Part shown: in pieces, positions 25,266 through 34,270 of the stretch | Layout: every line of letters begins with the position of its first letter | Numbering within the stretch: the first letter of the stretch is position 1 | NCBI GenBank assembly: GCA_902785695.1 | Contig: CACZZQ010000030.1 | Location: 1 to 46,365, forward strand | From: an uncultured Prevotellaceae bacterium | Lineage (GTDB): Bacteria > Bacteroidota > Bacteroidia > Bacteroidales > Bacteroidaceae | DNA length: 46,365 bases | Reading direction: 5' to 3' | The notes under the pieces: generated by a model | What the model saw: the letters and a program-made list of their open reading frames with translations, nothing else | The model's database searches: none | What the model was told of the DNA's origin: nothing | Program-made: the position numbers and the translations under genes

Positions 25266-26599
25266 GCCTTAAAGTCGGCAAATTCCTTTGTCATCGGAAC
25301 GCTCTGCTTCTGACCCTTCATGAAAGCAGCCAGACGTTCTGGAATAGCCACGTCGATACCAAGGATATCGTCAACCTTCTCCTTGAACTTGGCGGGATGA
25401 GCAGTCTCACAGAACACGCCTACCTCACCTGGCTTCAAACTCTCCACGAGTGCCTGATAGCCGCAAGCACCATGAGGATCAAGGATATAACCCGTCTCCT
25501 TATAGCACTGGCGCATCGTTTCCTTAATCTGCTCATCGCTATAGGTAGTGCCGCTAATCAGGCTTGTAATACGCTTGTGTGTCTCTTCTGGTGTGAGTTT
25601 GCCGTTCTCGCTATAGAGGTTGATGATACGGGCGAAGTTCGAGGGGTCGCCCACATCCATAGCATTTGCCAGCGTCTGCTTCGAGGGCTTTGGATTGTAT
25701 TGTCCCGTCTGCAGGTAGTTGTAGAAGATATCGTTGGCATTGTTAGCGGCAATGAAGCGCTTCACGGGCATTCCCATCTGATGTCCAAACAGGGCAGCAC
25801 AGATATTGCCGAAGTTACCAGAAGGCACGCAGATTACGATATCCTCAGGTTTCTGACCTTGTGCAATGATTTGAGCCACCGCATTAAAATAATAGAATGC
25901 CTGAGGCAGGAAACGAGCCACGTTGATAGAGTTGGCCGAGGTGAGCATCATGTGCTCATTGAGTTCTGCATCCATGAAAGCACTCTTTACCAATGCCTGA
26001 CAGTCATCAAAGACACCGTCCACCTCGATAGCAGTGATATTCTTGCCCAGCGTAGTGAACTGACACTCCTGTATGGGACTCACCTTTCCTTTGGGATAGA
26101 GCACATACACATGAATGCCCTCAACGCCAAGGAAGCCATTAGCCACAGCAGAGCCCGTATCACCTGAAGTAGCCACAAGGACATTGACGGTCTTGTGTGT
26201 TGCTGTATCACAGCAACCGACAGACCCCTTACGCAGGAAATACTGCAACAGACGAGCCATGAAGCGCGCACCTACGTCCTTAAAAGCCAGCGTGGGTCCG
26301 TGGAAGAGCTCCAAAGAATAAATATTGTCTTTGACCTTTACTATCGGACAGGGGAACTGTAGCGTGTCGTACACCAGATCCTGAAGGGCATCCAGATCAA
26401 CATCATCGCCAAAGAAAGCACTTGCCACATTAAATGCAATGTCCTGGAACTTCATCTTTGGCATATCCTCGAAGAATGCCTTTGGCAACTGATGAATCAT
26501 TTCAGGCATATAGAGTCCACGATCTTCGGCCAATCCCTTCACGACAGCCTTCTGCAAATCGGCCTTCGAGGCCTTTCCGTTAGTACTATAGTATAGCAT
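25247..26599 (-). CDS. thrC: Threonine synthase
   Basis: This 450-residue PLP enzyme converts O-phosphohomoserine to threonine. The N-terminus MLYYSTNGK, the PLP-lysine block HGPTLAFKDVGARFM (Lys107), VATSGDTGSAVANGF, the phosphate loop VPSGNFGNICAALFG and the C-terminal DPHGACGYQAL are all typical. It stands alone here, without the aspartokinase and homoserine kinase genes often beside it in Bacteroides. A full promoter lies just upstream. Confidence 0.96.
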   Translation of the reverse strand: MLYYSTNGKASKADLQKAVVKGLAEDRGLYMPEMIHQLPKAFFEDMPKMKFQDIAFNVASAFFGDDVDLDALQDLVYDTLQFPCPIVKVKDNIYSLELFHGPTLAFKDVGARFMARLLQYFLRKGSVGCCDTATHKTVNVLVATSGDTGSAVANGFLGVEGIHVYVLYPKGKVSPIQECQFTTLGKNITAIEVDGVFDDCQALVKSAFMDAELNEHMMLTSANSINVARFLPQAFYYFNAVAQIIAQGQKPEDIVICVPSGNFGNICAALFGHQMGMPVKRFIAANNANDIFYNYLQTGQYNPKPSKQTLANAMDVGDPSNFARIINLYSENGKLTPEETHKRITSLISGTTYSDEQIKETMRQCYKETGYILDPHGACGYQALVESLKPGEVGVFCETAHPAKFKEKVDDILGIDVAIPERLAAFMKGQKQSVPMTKEFADFKAYLLKQ

Positions 26600-26626
26600 A
26601 AGTCTATTGTTTATCTAATTTATCGG

Positions 26627-26658
26627 CAAAGGTAGCAGTTTTATTTGAGAGATGCAAA
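26627..26658 (-). promoter_or_regulatory. Promoter of thrC
   Basis: On the - strand TTTG (26655-26658), 20 nt, TACCTTTG (26627-26634). The leader is about 20 nt, too short for an attenuator. Confidence 0.78.
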
Positions 26659-26680
26659 CTTTTCATACTTTATTTTTAGG

Positions 26681-26736
26681 GTATGTCATTTGCCACTCGT
26701 AAGTATGCCGTTTAGCACGCGTAAGTGTGCCATTTA
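26681..26736 (+). repeat. 22-nt tandem repeat, locus 2 of 3
   Basis: About three degenerate units: GTATGTCATTTGCCACTC, then GTAAGTATGCCGTTT with GCACGC, then a final unit GTAAGTGTGCCATTTAAG. It lies between the thrC promoter and the end of the complex I operon, in the same orientation as the other loci. Confidence 0.8.
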
Positions 26737-26742
26737 AGAAAC

Positions 26743-26772
26743 TCCCTCTATAATCAGAAGACTATAGAGGGA
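26743..26772 (-). terminator. Probable terminator of the nuo operon
   Basis: TCCCTCTATA (26743-26752) pairs perfectly with TATAGAGGGA (26763-26772) around a 10-nt loop, about 45 nt past the nuoN stop. The T-tract on the - strand is weak (GTTTCTTAA). Confidence 0.6.
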
Positions 26773-26817
26773 AATTTCTATGAGAAATCAAGTATAAAAC
26801 CAGATGCTTTTACCAAA

Positions 26818-28260
26818 TCATAGTGCTATAGCGGCCTTGTCAATCCATTCATAGATGCATGAGCAAACGCCGAAGAGCATGATACCCACGGTGCAGATGG
26901 CAAGGCTCCAGTTAATAGCACTGCCATTCTTGAACGTAGGCAGAGGATTCTCCTCCTTGGTGATATACATGGCCTTCACGATGAGCAAATAGTAGTAGAG
27001 GCTCACCACGGTGTTGATCAAGGCGATGAACACCACGAAGTAGGGCCAGAAGGGGGCACTCTCGTGACCGCCTACGGCTGCCATGAACACGAAGAACTTA
27101 GAGAACATACCTGCAAAGGGAGGAATACCAGCCAGAGAGAAAAGGGCGAGCGTCATAAGGAGCGCCAGCTTCGGATTGGTCTGATAGAGTCCGTTGTAAG
27201 CATTCATCTGAGTCTTGCCGCCGTTGTTCTCCTCTACCGTGCTGATAACGGTGAACACAGCCATGTTGGCTGCCACGTAAACCAGTACGTAGAAGGTCAG
27301 AGCGGTGAGACCGGCAGCTGAGTTGCCTACTACAGCCAGCATGATGTAACCGGCCTGTGAGATACTTGAGAAGGCCATAAAGCGCTTCAGCTCGTTCTGA
27401 CGGATAGCCATGAGGTTACCAATGGTGATGGTGAGCATGATGACAATCCAGAGCAGTGGCTCCCAGTATTCAACGAGGTGTCCGAAAACGTGCATCAGGA
27501 TGATAGCCAGCGTCAGCGTGGCAGCACCCTTAGAGACAACGCTCAGGTAACCCGTTACAGGTGTAGGAGCACCCTCGTAGGTGTCGGCTGTCCAGAAGTG
27601 GAAAGGCACCAGAGAGATCTTGAAGCCCAAGCCGCTGAAGAAGAACACCAGACCGGCAATGGTCAGAGGGGTGAACTGAATCAGCTCGGCCATATCGTCG
27701 AAGTACAGTGTACCAACGGCGCCATAGAGGAACGAGATACCATAGAGCATCACGCCGCTTGAGAATGTAGCGGTGAGGATGTACTTGGCAGCAGCCTCGG
27801 CCGACTTCTTCTTGTAGCGGTCGAAAGCTACGAGGCAGGCCATAGGCACAGAAGCCATCTCAAGTCCGAGGAAGAACATGAGGAAGTGGCCGCTTGACAT
27901 CATCATATACATACCCAGCAAGGTAGAGAGTACCAATACATAGAACTCACCAGAGATCTGACTGGCATTGTTCTTGAGCCATGACTGAGACATCACCACC
28001 ACGATGAAAGTACCCAGTGTGAGCACAGTCTTCATCACGTTGACGATAGCAGAAGAAACATACAAACCACCAAAGGCCGATGTGGGCTCTGCCATAAAGC
28101 AGGGCACCAGCTGACAAAGCAGCAGGGCTCCGGTGAGCACGCTCAGCACGTAGGTCTTGCGCTCACTCTTATGTAATGCAAAGTCGGCGCAGAAAACTAT
28201 GATCAAGGCCAACATCAATGTTGCCTCAGGAATCATATTCAGAAATTGTGAATAGTTCAT
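26818..28260 (-). CDS. nuoN: NADH-quinone oxidoreductase subunit N
   Basis: NuoN is one of three antiporter-like proton-pumping subunits in the membrane arm of complex I. The 480-residue protein is polytopic, with the family blocks FLGLEMASVPMACLVAFDR (membrane glutamate) and ADTYEGAPTPVTGYLSVVSKGAA (helix with the conserved lysine). Length is normal. It is the last gene of the operon, 19 nt after nuoM, with a strong AGGAGG ribosome site in the gap. Confidence 0.96.
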   Translation of the reverse strand: MNYSQFLNMIPEATLMLALIIVFCADFALHKSERKTYVLSVLTGALLLCQLVPCFMAEPTSAFGGLYVSSAIVNVMKTVLTLGTFIVVVMSQSWLKNNASQISGEFYVLVLSTLLGMYMMMSSGHFLMFFLGLEMASVPMACLVAFDRYKKKSAEAAAKYILTATFSSGVMLYGISFLYGAVGTLYFDDMAELIQFTPLTIAGLVFFFSGLGFKISLVPFHFWTADTYEGAPTPVTGYLSVVSKGAATLTLAIILMHVFGHLVEYWEPLLWIVIMLTITIGNLMAIRQNELKRFMAFSSISQAGYIMLAVVGNSAAGLTALTFYVLVYVAANMAVFTVISTVEENNGGKTQMNAYNGLYQTNPKLALLMTLALFSLAGIPPFAGMFSKFFVFMAAVGGHESAPFWPYFVVFIALINTVVSLYYYLLIVKAMYITKEENPLPTFKNGSAINWSLAICTVGIMLFGVCSCIYEWIDKAAIAL

Positions 28261-28279
28261 AATCTTTTTCCTCCTATTA

Positions 28280-29788
28280 TTACATTACACCAATTGACTT
28301 AAGAATATTTCCAGCGGCAGGTGAAATCATATCGCTGAAGAAGAAAGGAGCGCAACCTAGACCTGCCACGCAGAAAATGAGGCAGCATACAGCCACGCGC
28401 TCATCCCATGTAGCGTCGGTGAGTTCCAGGAAGTGCTTGTTTTCAACCTCGCCATAGAGGATCTTTCCTACTACACGCAGGATGTAGACTGCTGTTACCA
28501 CAATAGACGTACATGCAATGATGGTAGCCACCATGCGGAACGAAGATGAGGGGTCGCCAGCAACCTCGTGAGCACCAAATGAACCTACGAAGATGGTCAT
28601 CTCAGCAATGAAGCCTGAGAAACCGGGAAGACCTAAGTTAGCCAGACCGGCGATGACATAACCCACAGCCAGGAAAGGCATAATCTTCATCAAACCAGCC
28701 AACTCGCGGATGTCACGGGTGTGAGTACGTCCGTAGATCATACCGATGAGGGCAAAGAAGAGGGCCGTCATCAAACCGTGAGACAGCATCTGCAGGATAG
28801 CACCCGTTACAGCAGTCTGCTGCATCATAAGCAGAGCGAAGAGCACCAAGCCGCAGTGAGATACTGATGAATAGGCGTTGATGTACTTCAGGTCAGTCTG
28901 TACGCAAGCACTCAGAGCACCGTAAACCACTGAGATCGTGGTCAGAATCAGGAAGATCCAAGAGAGGTTCTGAGCAGCATCAGGCAGCAGATACATTGCC
29001 AGACGGAAACAGCCGTAGCCTCCGAGCTTCATCAACACACCAGCGTGGAGCATAGACACAGCGGTAGGCGCAGATGCGTGACCGTCGGGTGACCATGTAT
29101 GGAAGGGGAACAGAGCACCCAGCACACCGAAACCGATGAAGATGAAGGGGAAGAAGGCGTTCTGAATCTCCTCGGGAATGTTGTGCATAGCAGCAATCTC
29201 GTTGACATTCATCGTGGTAGCACCACTGAAGTAATAGATACCCAGCACACCGAGAATCAGCAGGGCTGAACCACCCATCAGCATCAGGGTGAGCTTCATA
29301 GCTGAATATTCCTTACGACCACTACCCCATACACCAATCAGCAGGTACATAGGAATAAGGGCTACCTCATAGAACATGAACATGGTGAACATATCGGTGC
29401 AGATGAAGAAGCCGAACACACCCGTAGAAAGGAGGGTGAACCAAAGGAAATACTCCTTGGTGAGGGGCTTCAGCTGCCAAGAGGCAAACGTACCCGTGAA
29501 CACGATGATGCTTGACAGCAGCAGCATGACGACAGAGATGCCGTCGACACCCACGCTATAAGCAATATTCAGAGGCTTGAACCAAGGCATAGAGGCTACG
29601 AGCAACATCTCTGCGTCGTTGCCAGCATTACGCTCGGTTACGAAATAGTAGCAAAGCCATATTGAGAGGGCCAGCAAGCAAGAAGAACCTGCCACCATCA
29701 CGCCACGCACCTGGTTGAGGTTGCGGGCTATCCACAATCCCAGAAGCATCAGGGCGGGAATTAAAACGAATAAACTTAATATATTCAT
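28280..29788 (-). CDS. nuoM: NADH-quinone oxidoreductase subunit M
   Basis: Antiporter-like membrane subunit of complex I, 502 residues with about 14 membrane segments. The glutamate block FMFYEVALIPMYLLIGVWG and the channel block HTWSPDGHASAPTAVSMLHAG are conserved, so proton translocation residues look intact. It follows nuoL after a 32-nt gap that consists largely of CGTTATTA-type repeats and precedes nuoN by 19 nt. Confidence 0.96.
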   Translation of the reverse strand: MNILSLFVLIPALMLLGLWIARNLNQVRGVMVAGSSCLLALSIWLCYYFVTERNAGNDAEMLLVASMPWFKPLNIAYSVGVDGISVVMLLLSSIIVFTGTFASWQLKPLTKEYFLWFTLLSTGVFGFFICTDMFTMFMFYEVALIPMYLLIGVWGSGRKEYSAMKLTLMLMGGSALLILGVLGIYYFSGATTMNVNEIAAMHNIPEEIQNAFFPFIFIGFGVLGALFPFHTWSPDGHASAPTAVSMLHAGVLMKLGGYGCFRLAMYLLPDAAQNLSWIFLILTTISVVYGALSACVQTDLKYINAYSSVSHCGLVLFALLMMQQTAVTGAILQMLSHGLMTALFFALIGMIYGRTHTRDIRELAGLMKIMPFLAVGYVIAGLANLGLPGFSGFIAEMTIFVGSFGAHEVAGDPSSSFRMVATIIACTSIVVTAVYILRVVGKILYGEVENKHFLELTDATWDERVAVCCLIFCVAGLGCAPFFFSDMISPAAGNILKSIGVM

Positions 29789-29820
29789 TGTCGTTATTAC
29801 GTTATATCGTTATTACGTTA

Positions 29821-31812
29821 TTACAAAGCCAGCAACACGAGTGTTAGCGCTACGGTGCCAGTAAGGAACCATACGGCATACTTGCGAACATCGCCACTCT
29901 GCCAAGCACGCAGGCTCTCGCCGCCCTCGTTGGCACCCCAAGCCATGAAGTTGAATGTGCCGTCAACAACGTGGCGGTCGAACCAGGCAATAGGAGTAGA
30001 AACGCAGCGGAAGATGATGCGGTGAGTGATGTACTGCCAAATCTCGTCCTGATAGAAACGCTTGTAAGCTGCGCGATGCAGCTTGGGGAACGTCTTATAC
30101 AGGCGATCAGCAATAGGCTGACTCTCACCTTTATAAATATAGGTGGCCAGACAGATGCTCAGAATGGCAATCACCGTAGAGGTTGCAGCAATCTGCGTGT
30201 TGAAGTGGATGGTGTAGTCGGTACCAGCAGCTGATACAAATGAACCAAATGAACCACCCCACCCTGCGAAGCCTGCAATGGTAGAGTAAACACCTACACC
30301 AACGGTGATGACACAAAGCACAATCAGAGGAATAGTCATCGTCAGAGGTGCCTCGTGTGGCGTATGGTGCTCGTGAGCCTCTTTGTTCTCAGTACCCCAG
30401 AAGATACCGTAGTACAGACGGAACATATAGAAGGCGGTCATAGCAGCGATACCAGTCATGATCCAACCTACCACAGGACTGTATTCCATGCATGCGGTGA
30501 TAATCTCATCCTTTGAGCTGAAACCCGAGAAGAAAGGAATACCAGCGATAGCCAGACATGAAATCAGGAAGGTGATGTGGGTCACAGGCATATACTTGCG
30601 CAGACCTCCCATCAAAGCCATCTCGTTGCTGTGGACAGCGTGGATGATACAACCGGCACCCAGGAACAGGCAAGCCTTGAACATAGCGTGGGTGAAGAGG
30701 TGGAACATACCAGCCATATAACCCAGCTGTGCGTGGTTGTCAAGGATAGCACCATGATGTCCGGGCAGAGAAACACCCAGAGCAACCATCATGAAGGCAA
30801 TCTGAGAAATGGTAGAGAAGGCAAGCACACGCTTGATGTCGCTCTGGGCGCAAGCCACAGCAGCTGCATAAAAAGCGGTGATGACACCTACCCAAACCAC
30901 GATGCTCATAGCCTGAGGAGCGTACTCAATCCAGAGGGGGAACATACGTGCAATCTGGAACACACCGGCTACCACCATCGTAGCAGCGTGGATCAGAGCA
31001 GATACAGGTGTAGGACCCTCCATGGCATCGGGCAGCCAGATGTGCAAGGGGAACATAGCACTCTTACCGGCACCACCAATGAACATCAGTGTCAGAGCGG
31101 TAGGAATGATGAAACCACCGGCAGCAACGGCCTTTGCCATGTTACCCTCAATGAAAGGTGTAGTGCCCTGGCCCATCACGATATCGCCAGCAAACGAGAA
31201 GCTGAACGAATCGGTGAAGTAACCGAAGGTCAGAATACCAATCAGGAAGAACATATCAGCAAAGCGGGTTACGATGAAGGCTTTCTTAGATGCTGCGATA
31301 GCAGGCTTCAAAGGATAGTAGAAACCAATGAGCAGGTAAGAAGAAACACCCACCAACTCCCAGAACATATACATCTGGAAGATGTTGGTAGCAAGTACCA
31401 GACCTAACATAGACATAGTGAAGAGGCTCAGGAAAGCGTAGTAGCGCTGGAAGCCCTTTTCGCCGTGCATATAGCCGAATGAGTAGATATGAACCATCAA
31501 CGACACCGTAGAGATGACGATGAGCATCATCACTGAGATAGGATCCAGCAGGATACCCATGTCGAAGTGCAGATTACCCAGAGGCAACCAGGTGAAGTTG
31601 AAGGGCACGATAGTCTGGAAAACACCCTCTGCAGTACGGTCAGCCGTGAAATAAGTGAAGGCTGTCCAATAAGACAGGATGGTGACCAGCGACAGCGAAC
31701 AAGTACCGATGAGTCCGGCAGTCTTGTGCTGCATCTTCATGCCAGCCAGTCCTAACACGATGAAGGACAGCAGCGGCAGAAGGAGAATCAAATAAGATAA
31801 TTCGTAGATCAT
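29821..31812 (-). CDS. nuoL: NADH-quinone oxidoreductase subunit L
   Basis: NuoL is the distal antiporter-like subunit of complex I, with a long lateral helix at its C-terminus. The 663-residue polytopic protein has FWELVGVSSYLLIGFYYP (membrane glutamate) and KSAMFPLHIWLPDAMEGPTP (lysine-containing channel block). Length is in the usual range (610-700). It starts 6 nt after nuoK and is followed by nuoM. Confidence 0.96.
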   Translation of the reverse strand: MIYELSYLILLLPLLSFIVLGLAGMKMQHKTAGLIGTCSLSLVTILSYWTAFTYFTADRTAEGVFQTIVPFNFTWLPLGNLHFDMGILLDPISVMMLIVISTVSLMVHIYSFGYMHGEKGFQRYYAFLSLFTMSMLGLVLATNIFQMYMFWELVGVSSYLLIGFYYPLKPAIAASKKAFIVTRFADMFFLIGILTFGYFTDSFSFSFAGDIVMGQGTTPFIEGNMAKAVAAGGFIIPTALTLMFIGGAGKSAMFPLHIWLPDAMEGPTPVSALIHAATMVVAGVFQIARMFPLWIEYAPQAMSIVVWVGVITAFYAAAVACAQSDIKRVLAFSTISQIAFMMVALGVSLPGHHGAILDNHAQLGYMAGMFHLFTHAMFKACLFLGAGCIIHAVHSNEMALMGGLRKYMPVTHITFLISCLAIAGIPFFSGFSSKDEIITACMEYSPVVGWIMTGIAAMTAFYMFRLYYGIFWGTENKEAHEHHTPHEAPLTMTIPLIVLCVITVGVGVYSTIAGFAGWGGSFGSFVSAAGTDYTIHFNTQIAATSTVIAILSICLATYIYKGESQPIADRLYKTFPKLHRAAYKRFYQDEIWQYITHRIIFRCVSTPIAWFDRHVVDGTFNFMAWGANEGGESLRAWQSGDVRKYAVWFLTGTVALTLVLLAL

Positions 31813-31818
31813 AGCGGT

Positions 31819-32127
31819 TTATCCTTTCATGTTAGAAATAGCGTCTACACTGTCACTCTTGAAGTTACGGTAGACATTAATAATAATAGCGATAGCTACA
31901 GCACTCTCAGCCGCACTCACACCGATAGAGAAGAGGGTCATGAAGAAGCCCTCAAGCTCACCGGGGAAGAGCAGACGGTTGAACGCTGCGAAGTTGATAT
32001 CAACGGCATTGAGTACCAGCTCAATAGAGATGAGCATAGCAATCAGGTTGCGACGGGTGACGAAACCATAGACGCCGATGAAGAACAAGAGTGCTGAAAG
32101 CACGAAATAACATTCTACAGGTACCAT
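31819..32127 (-). CDS. nuoK: NADH-quinone oxidoreductase subunit K
   Basis: Small membrane subunit of complex I, 102 residues with three membrane helices. Both buried glutamates known to matter for proton transfer are present, in LISIELVLNAVDINF and in AAESAVAIAI. A strong AGGAGG site for its start overlaps the end of nuoJ, only 3 nt away. Confidence 0.96.
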   Translation of the reverse strand: MVPVECYFVLSALLFFIGVYGFVTRRNLIAMLISIELVLNAVDINFAAFNRLLFPGELEGFFMTLFSIGVSAAESAVAIAIIINVYRNFKSDSVDAISNMKG

Positions 32128-32130
32128 AGT

Positions 32131-32640
32131 TTAATCCTCCTTTTTACGTGAAACAACCAAACCGCCGATGATACATGCCAGCAGGAATACTGAGATGAAC
32201 TCGAACGGCAATACATACTGATACTTGTCGCTACCCAGCAATGCAGTACCAATCTGATCCATAGGAAGCTCGTCGGTAGTAGCAGCGCTGATGAAGCTGT
32301 TCTTCAGGAACACCACAGCCACCGTAGCCAAACCTACAACAGAAAGGAGCAAGCCCTGAAGGATTCGTGAGCACTTGATATGCTCCACCATACCCTGAAG
32401 GGTCTGCTTGCTCACCAACTGAATGGCAAACACATAAATCATCGTTACACCACCAGCGTAGACAGCAATCTGTGCAGCGCCCAGGTAGGTGTAGTCGAGC
32501 AGGAAGTAAAGACCTGCTACGCCAAAGAGGACGAACAGCATATATGTTGCGGCCCTCATGATTCGCTTTGTCGTCACACACAACAGGGCAGAGCCCAGGA
32601 TGACGACAGCGAGAATAGAAAATACTACTATACTAGCCAT
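32131..32640 (-). CDS. nuoJ: NADH-quinone oxidoreductase subunit J
   Basis: Membrane subunit J of complex I, 169 residues with five predicted membrane segments. The conserved helix reads LDYTYLGAAQIAVYAGGVTMIYVFA (quoted motif AAQIAVYAGGVTMIYVFA), the helix that contains a pi-bulge in known structures. It starts 8 nt after the end of nuoI and is followed by nuoK. Confidence 0.95.
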   Translation of the reverse strand: MASIVVFSILAVVILGSALLCVTTKRIMRAATYMLFVLFGVAGLYFLLDYTYLGAAQIAVYAGGVTMIYVFAIQLVSKQTLQGMVEHIKCSRILQGLLLSVVGLATVAVVFLKNSFISAATTDELPMDQIGTALLGSDKYQYVLPFEFISVFLLACIIGGLVVSRKKED

Positions 32641-32648
32641 AGTGCGGT

Positions 32649-33150
32649 TTACTTCTTTTTAGTGTTAAACTTACCGACCTGCCACTCGGCACCACCTTCA
32701 AGGATGTTGGGCAGCGAACCACCTTCGTAAACCTCCTTGTCGAGGTGGAGCACCAGACTCTCGCGAGAGAATGTGGCGTTCTCGAAGTCGTTGGTAAACT
32801 CAATAGCGTCGAAGTTGCAGGCGTTCGTACAGAGCTGGCAGAACATGCAGTCGCCCAGGTCGTACTGATAATCGTCGAGCACCTTCTTCTTCTTGCCTGT
32901 CGGGGCAGGCCTTTTCGCAGAGCGTACAAGCGGTGCACTTATAGGCACCGTCCTCATTACGCTTGAAGACCAGACGACCACGATGACGCTTAGCCACGTG
33001 GAGCGTGGTCTTACGGTTCTCAGGGTACTGCTCAGTGCACTTGTTGGTCCAGTAGTCCTTGACGTATTCCTTCAAGGTTACTTTCATACCGGTGGCCAAC
33101 GTCTTGATGCCGTGCCCTATTTCTCCGAAATATGATTTGTTATCTTCCAT
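32649..33150 (-). pseudogene. nuoI: NADH-quinone oxidoreductase subunit I, frameshifted by an internal deletion
   Basis: NuoI carries two 4Fe-4S clusters that pass electrons to quinone in complex I. Here the frame from ATG 33150 encodes the N-terminus and the first cluster CTACTLCEKACP, then shifts into DRQEEEGARR and runs to a stop near 32800. The second half, including KKKKVLDDYQYDLGD and cluster CMFCQLCTNACNF, is intact but in another frame, ending at 32649. The join lies near 32905-32912. The spacing between clusters is about 17 residues where 27-31 is usual, so roughly 10-14 residues are missing and the deletion is not a multiple of three. Everything else in the operon is open. It is either a real lesion or a sequencing/assembly error. 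Confidence 0.88.
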
Positions 33151-33161
33151 TTTGCTATACC

Positions 33162-34259
33162 TTATTTAATATATAAGCCAAAGGCCACGATGACAGTCAT
33201 CAGCACCAGGTTGATGAGAGCCAGCGGCATCAGATACTTCCATTCCAGTTTCAGGATCTGGTCGATACGCAGACGTGGGAAAGTCCACTTAATCCACATC
33301 AGCAACCATACCAGCAGGAAGGCCTTACCCATGAACCATACGATACCAGGGATATACTGCATCACCTCGTCGAAGGCCTCGACACCAATCTGAATAGGTG
33401 CCCATCCGCCCAAGAATACTGTAGCAGCAATACCTGCAATGATAAAGAGGTTGAGGAACTCAGCCAGGTAGAAGAAGCCGAAGCCCATACCAGAATACTC
33501 GGTGTGGTGACCGGCAGTCAACTCACTCTCAGCCTCGGCCATATCAAACGGGCCGCGGTTGGCCTCTGCATTACCTGCAATGAGGAAAATCAGGAAGGCA
33601 ATGAGTGCGGGTACATGACCCTGTACGATGAGCCATCCCCAAGGACCAGCCTGTGACTCTACGATACCGCTTACCTGCATGGTACCCGTCAGGATGACGG
33701 CGGTAATCAAGCAGAGGCAGAGCGACATCTCGTAAGAGATCATCTGCACAGCAGCACGCATAGCTGATACCACAGAGTACTTGTTGTTAGAACCCCAACC
33801 AGCCAGGAAGATTCCTACCACGCCAATAGAAGAGATGGCGGTGAGCAGGAAGATGCCTACGTTGAAGTCGAGGATGTGGGCACCACGGTTCCAAGGCAGG
33901 AACGAGAAAGCACCTACAGAGCCGATGATAACGAGGAAAGGAGCTACGATGTAGAGCAGCTTATCGGCCTTGTCAACGAAGAAGATCTCCTTGATAAGCA
34001 TCTTCAGCACGTCGGCAAAGACCTGCAGCAAGCCCCAGAAACCTACACGCTCCGGACCGATACGGCACTGGAAGTAGGCGCAGACCTTACGCTCCATGAA
34101 AATCAGAATCATAGCAATGACAGAATAAGCGCCCAGGATGACGGAGCCAACCAGCACGCACTCAATCAGGATTGCTAAGAACTCGCCCAGTCCCAGTGTC
34201 TGCGTCAGCAGCGCGTGGAACCAAGTAGTTACTTGTGAAAAATCAAATATATGTTCCAT
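33162..34259 (-). CDS. nuoH: NADH-quinone oxidoreductase subunit H
   Basis: Membrane subunit H forms the quinone entry site with NuoB and NuoCD. The 365-residue protein has the family blocks ERKVCAYFQCRIGPERVGFWG and NRGPFDMAEAESELTAGHH (acidic loop at the quinone channel; shown as RGPFDMAEAESELTAG), then YSGMGFGFFYLAEF. Length is a little above the usual 325-350. It starts 11 nt after nuoCD and ends 11 nt before nuoI. Confidence 0.95.
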   Translation of the reverse strand: MEHIFDFSQVTTWFHALLTQTLGLGEFLAILIECVLVGSVILGAYSVIAMILIFMERKVCAYFQCRIGPERVGFWGLLQVFADVLKMLIKEIFFVDKADKLLYIVAPFLVIIGSVGAFSFLPWNRGAHILDFNVGIFLLTAISSIGVVGIFLAGWGSNNKYSVVSAMRAAVQMISYEMSLCLCLITAVILTGTMQVSGIVESQAGPWGWLIVQGHVPALIAFLIFLIAGNAEANRGPFDMAEAESELTAGHHTEYSGMGFGFFYLAEFLNLFIIAGIAATVFLGGWAPIQIGVEAFDEVMQYIPGIVWFMGKAFLLVWLLMWIKWTFPRLRIDQILKLEWKYLMPLALINLVLMTVIVAFGLYIK

Positions 34260-34270
34260 ACCTTCTTCTT

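Noticed and set aside
30577-31407. 276-codon + strand open frame
   Set aside because: Antisense to nuoL; composition reflects the complement of conserved membrane helices.
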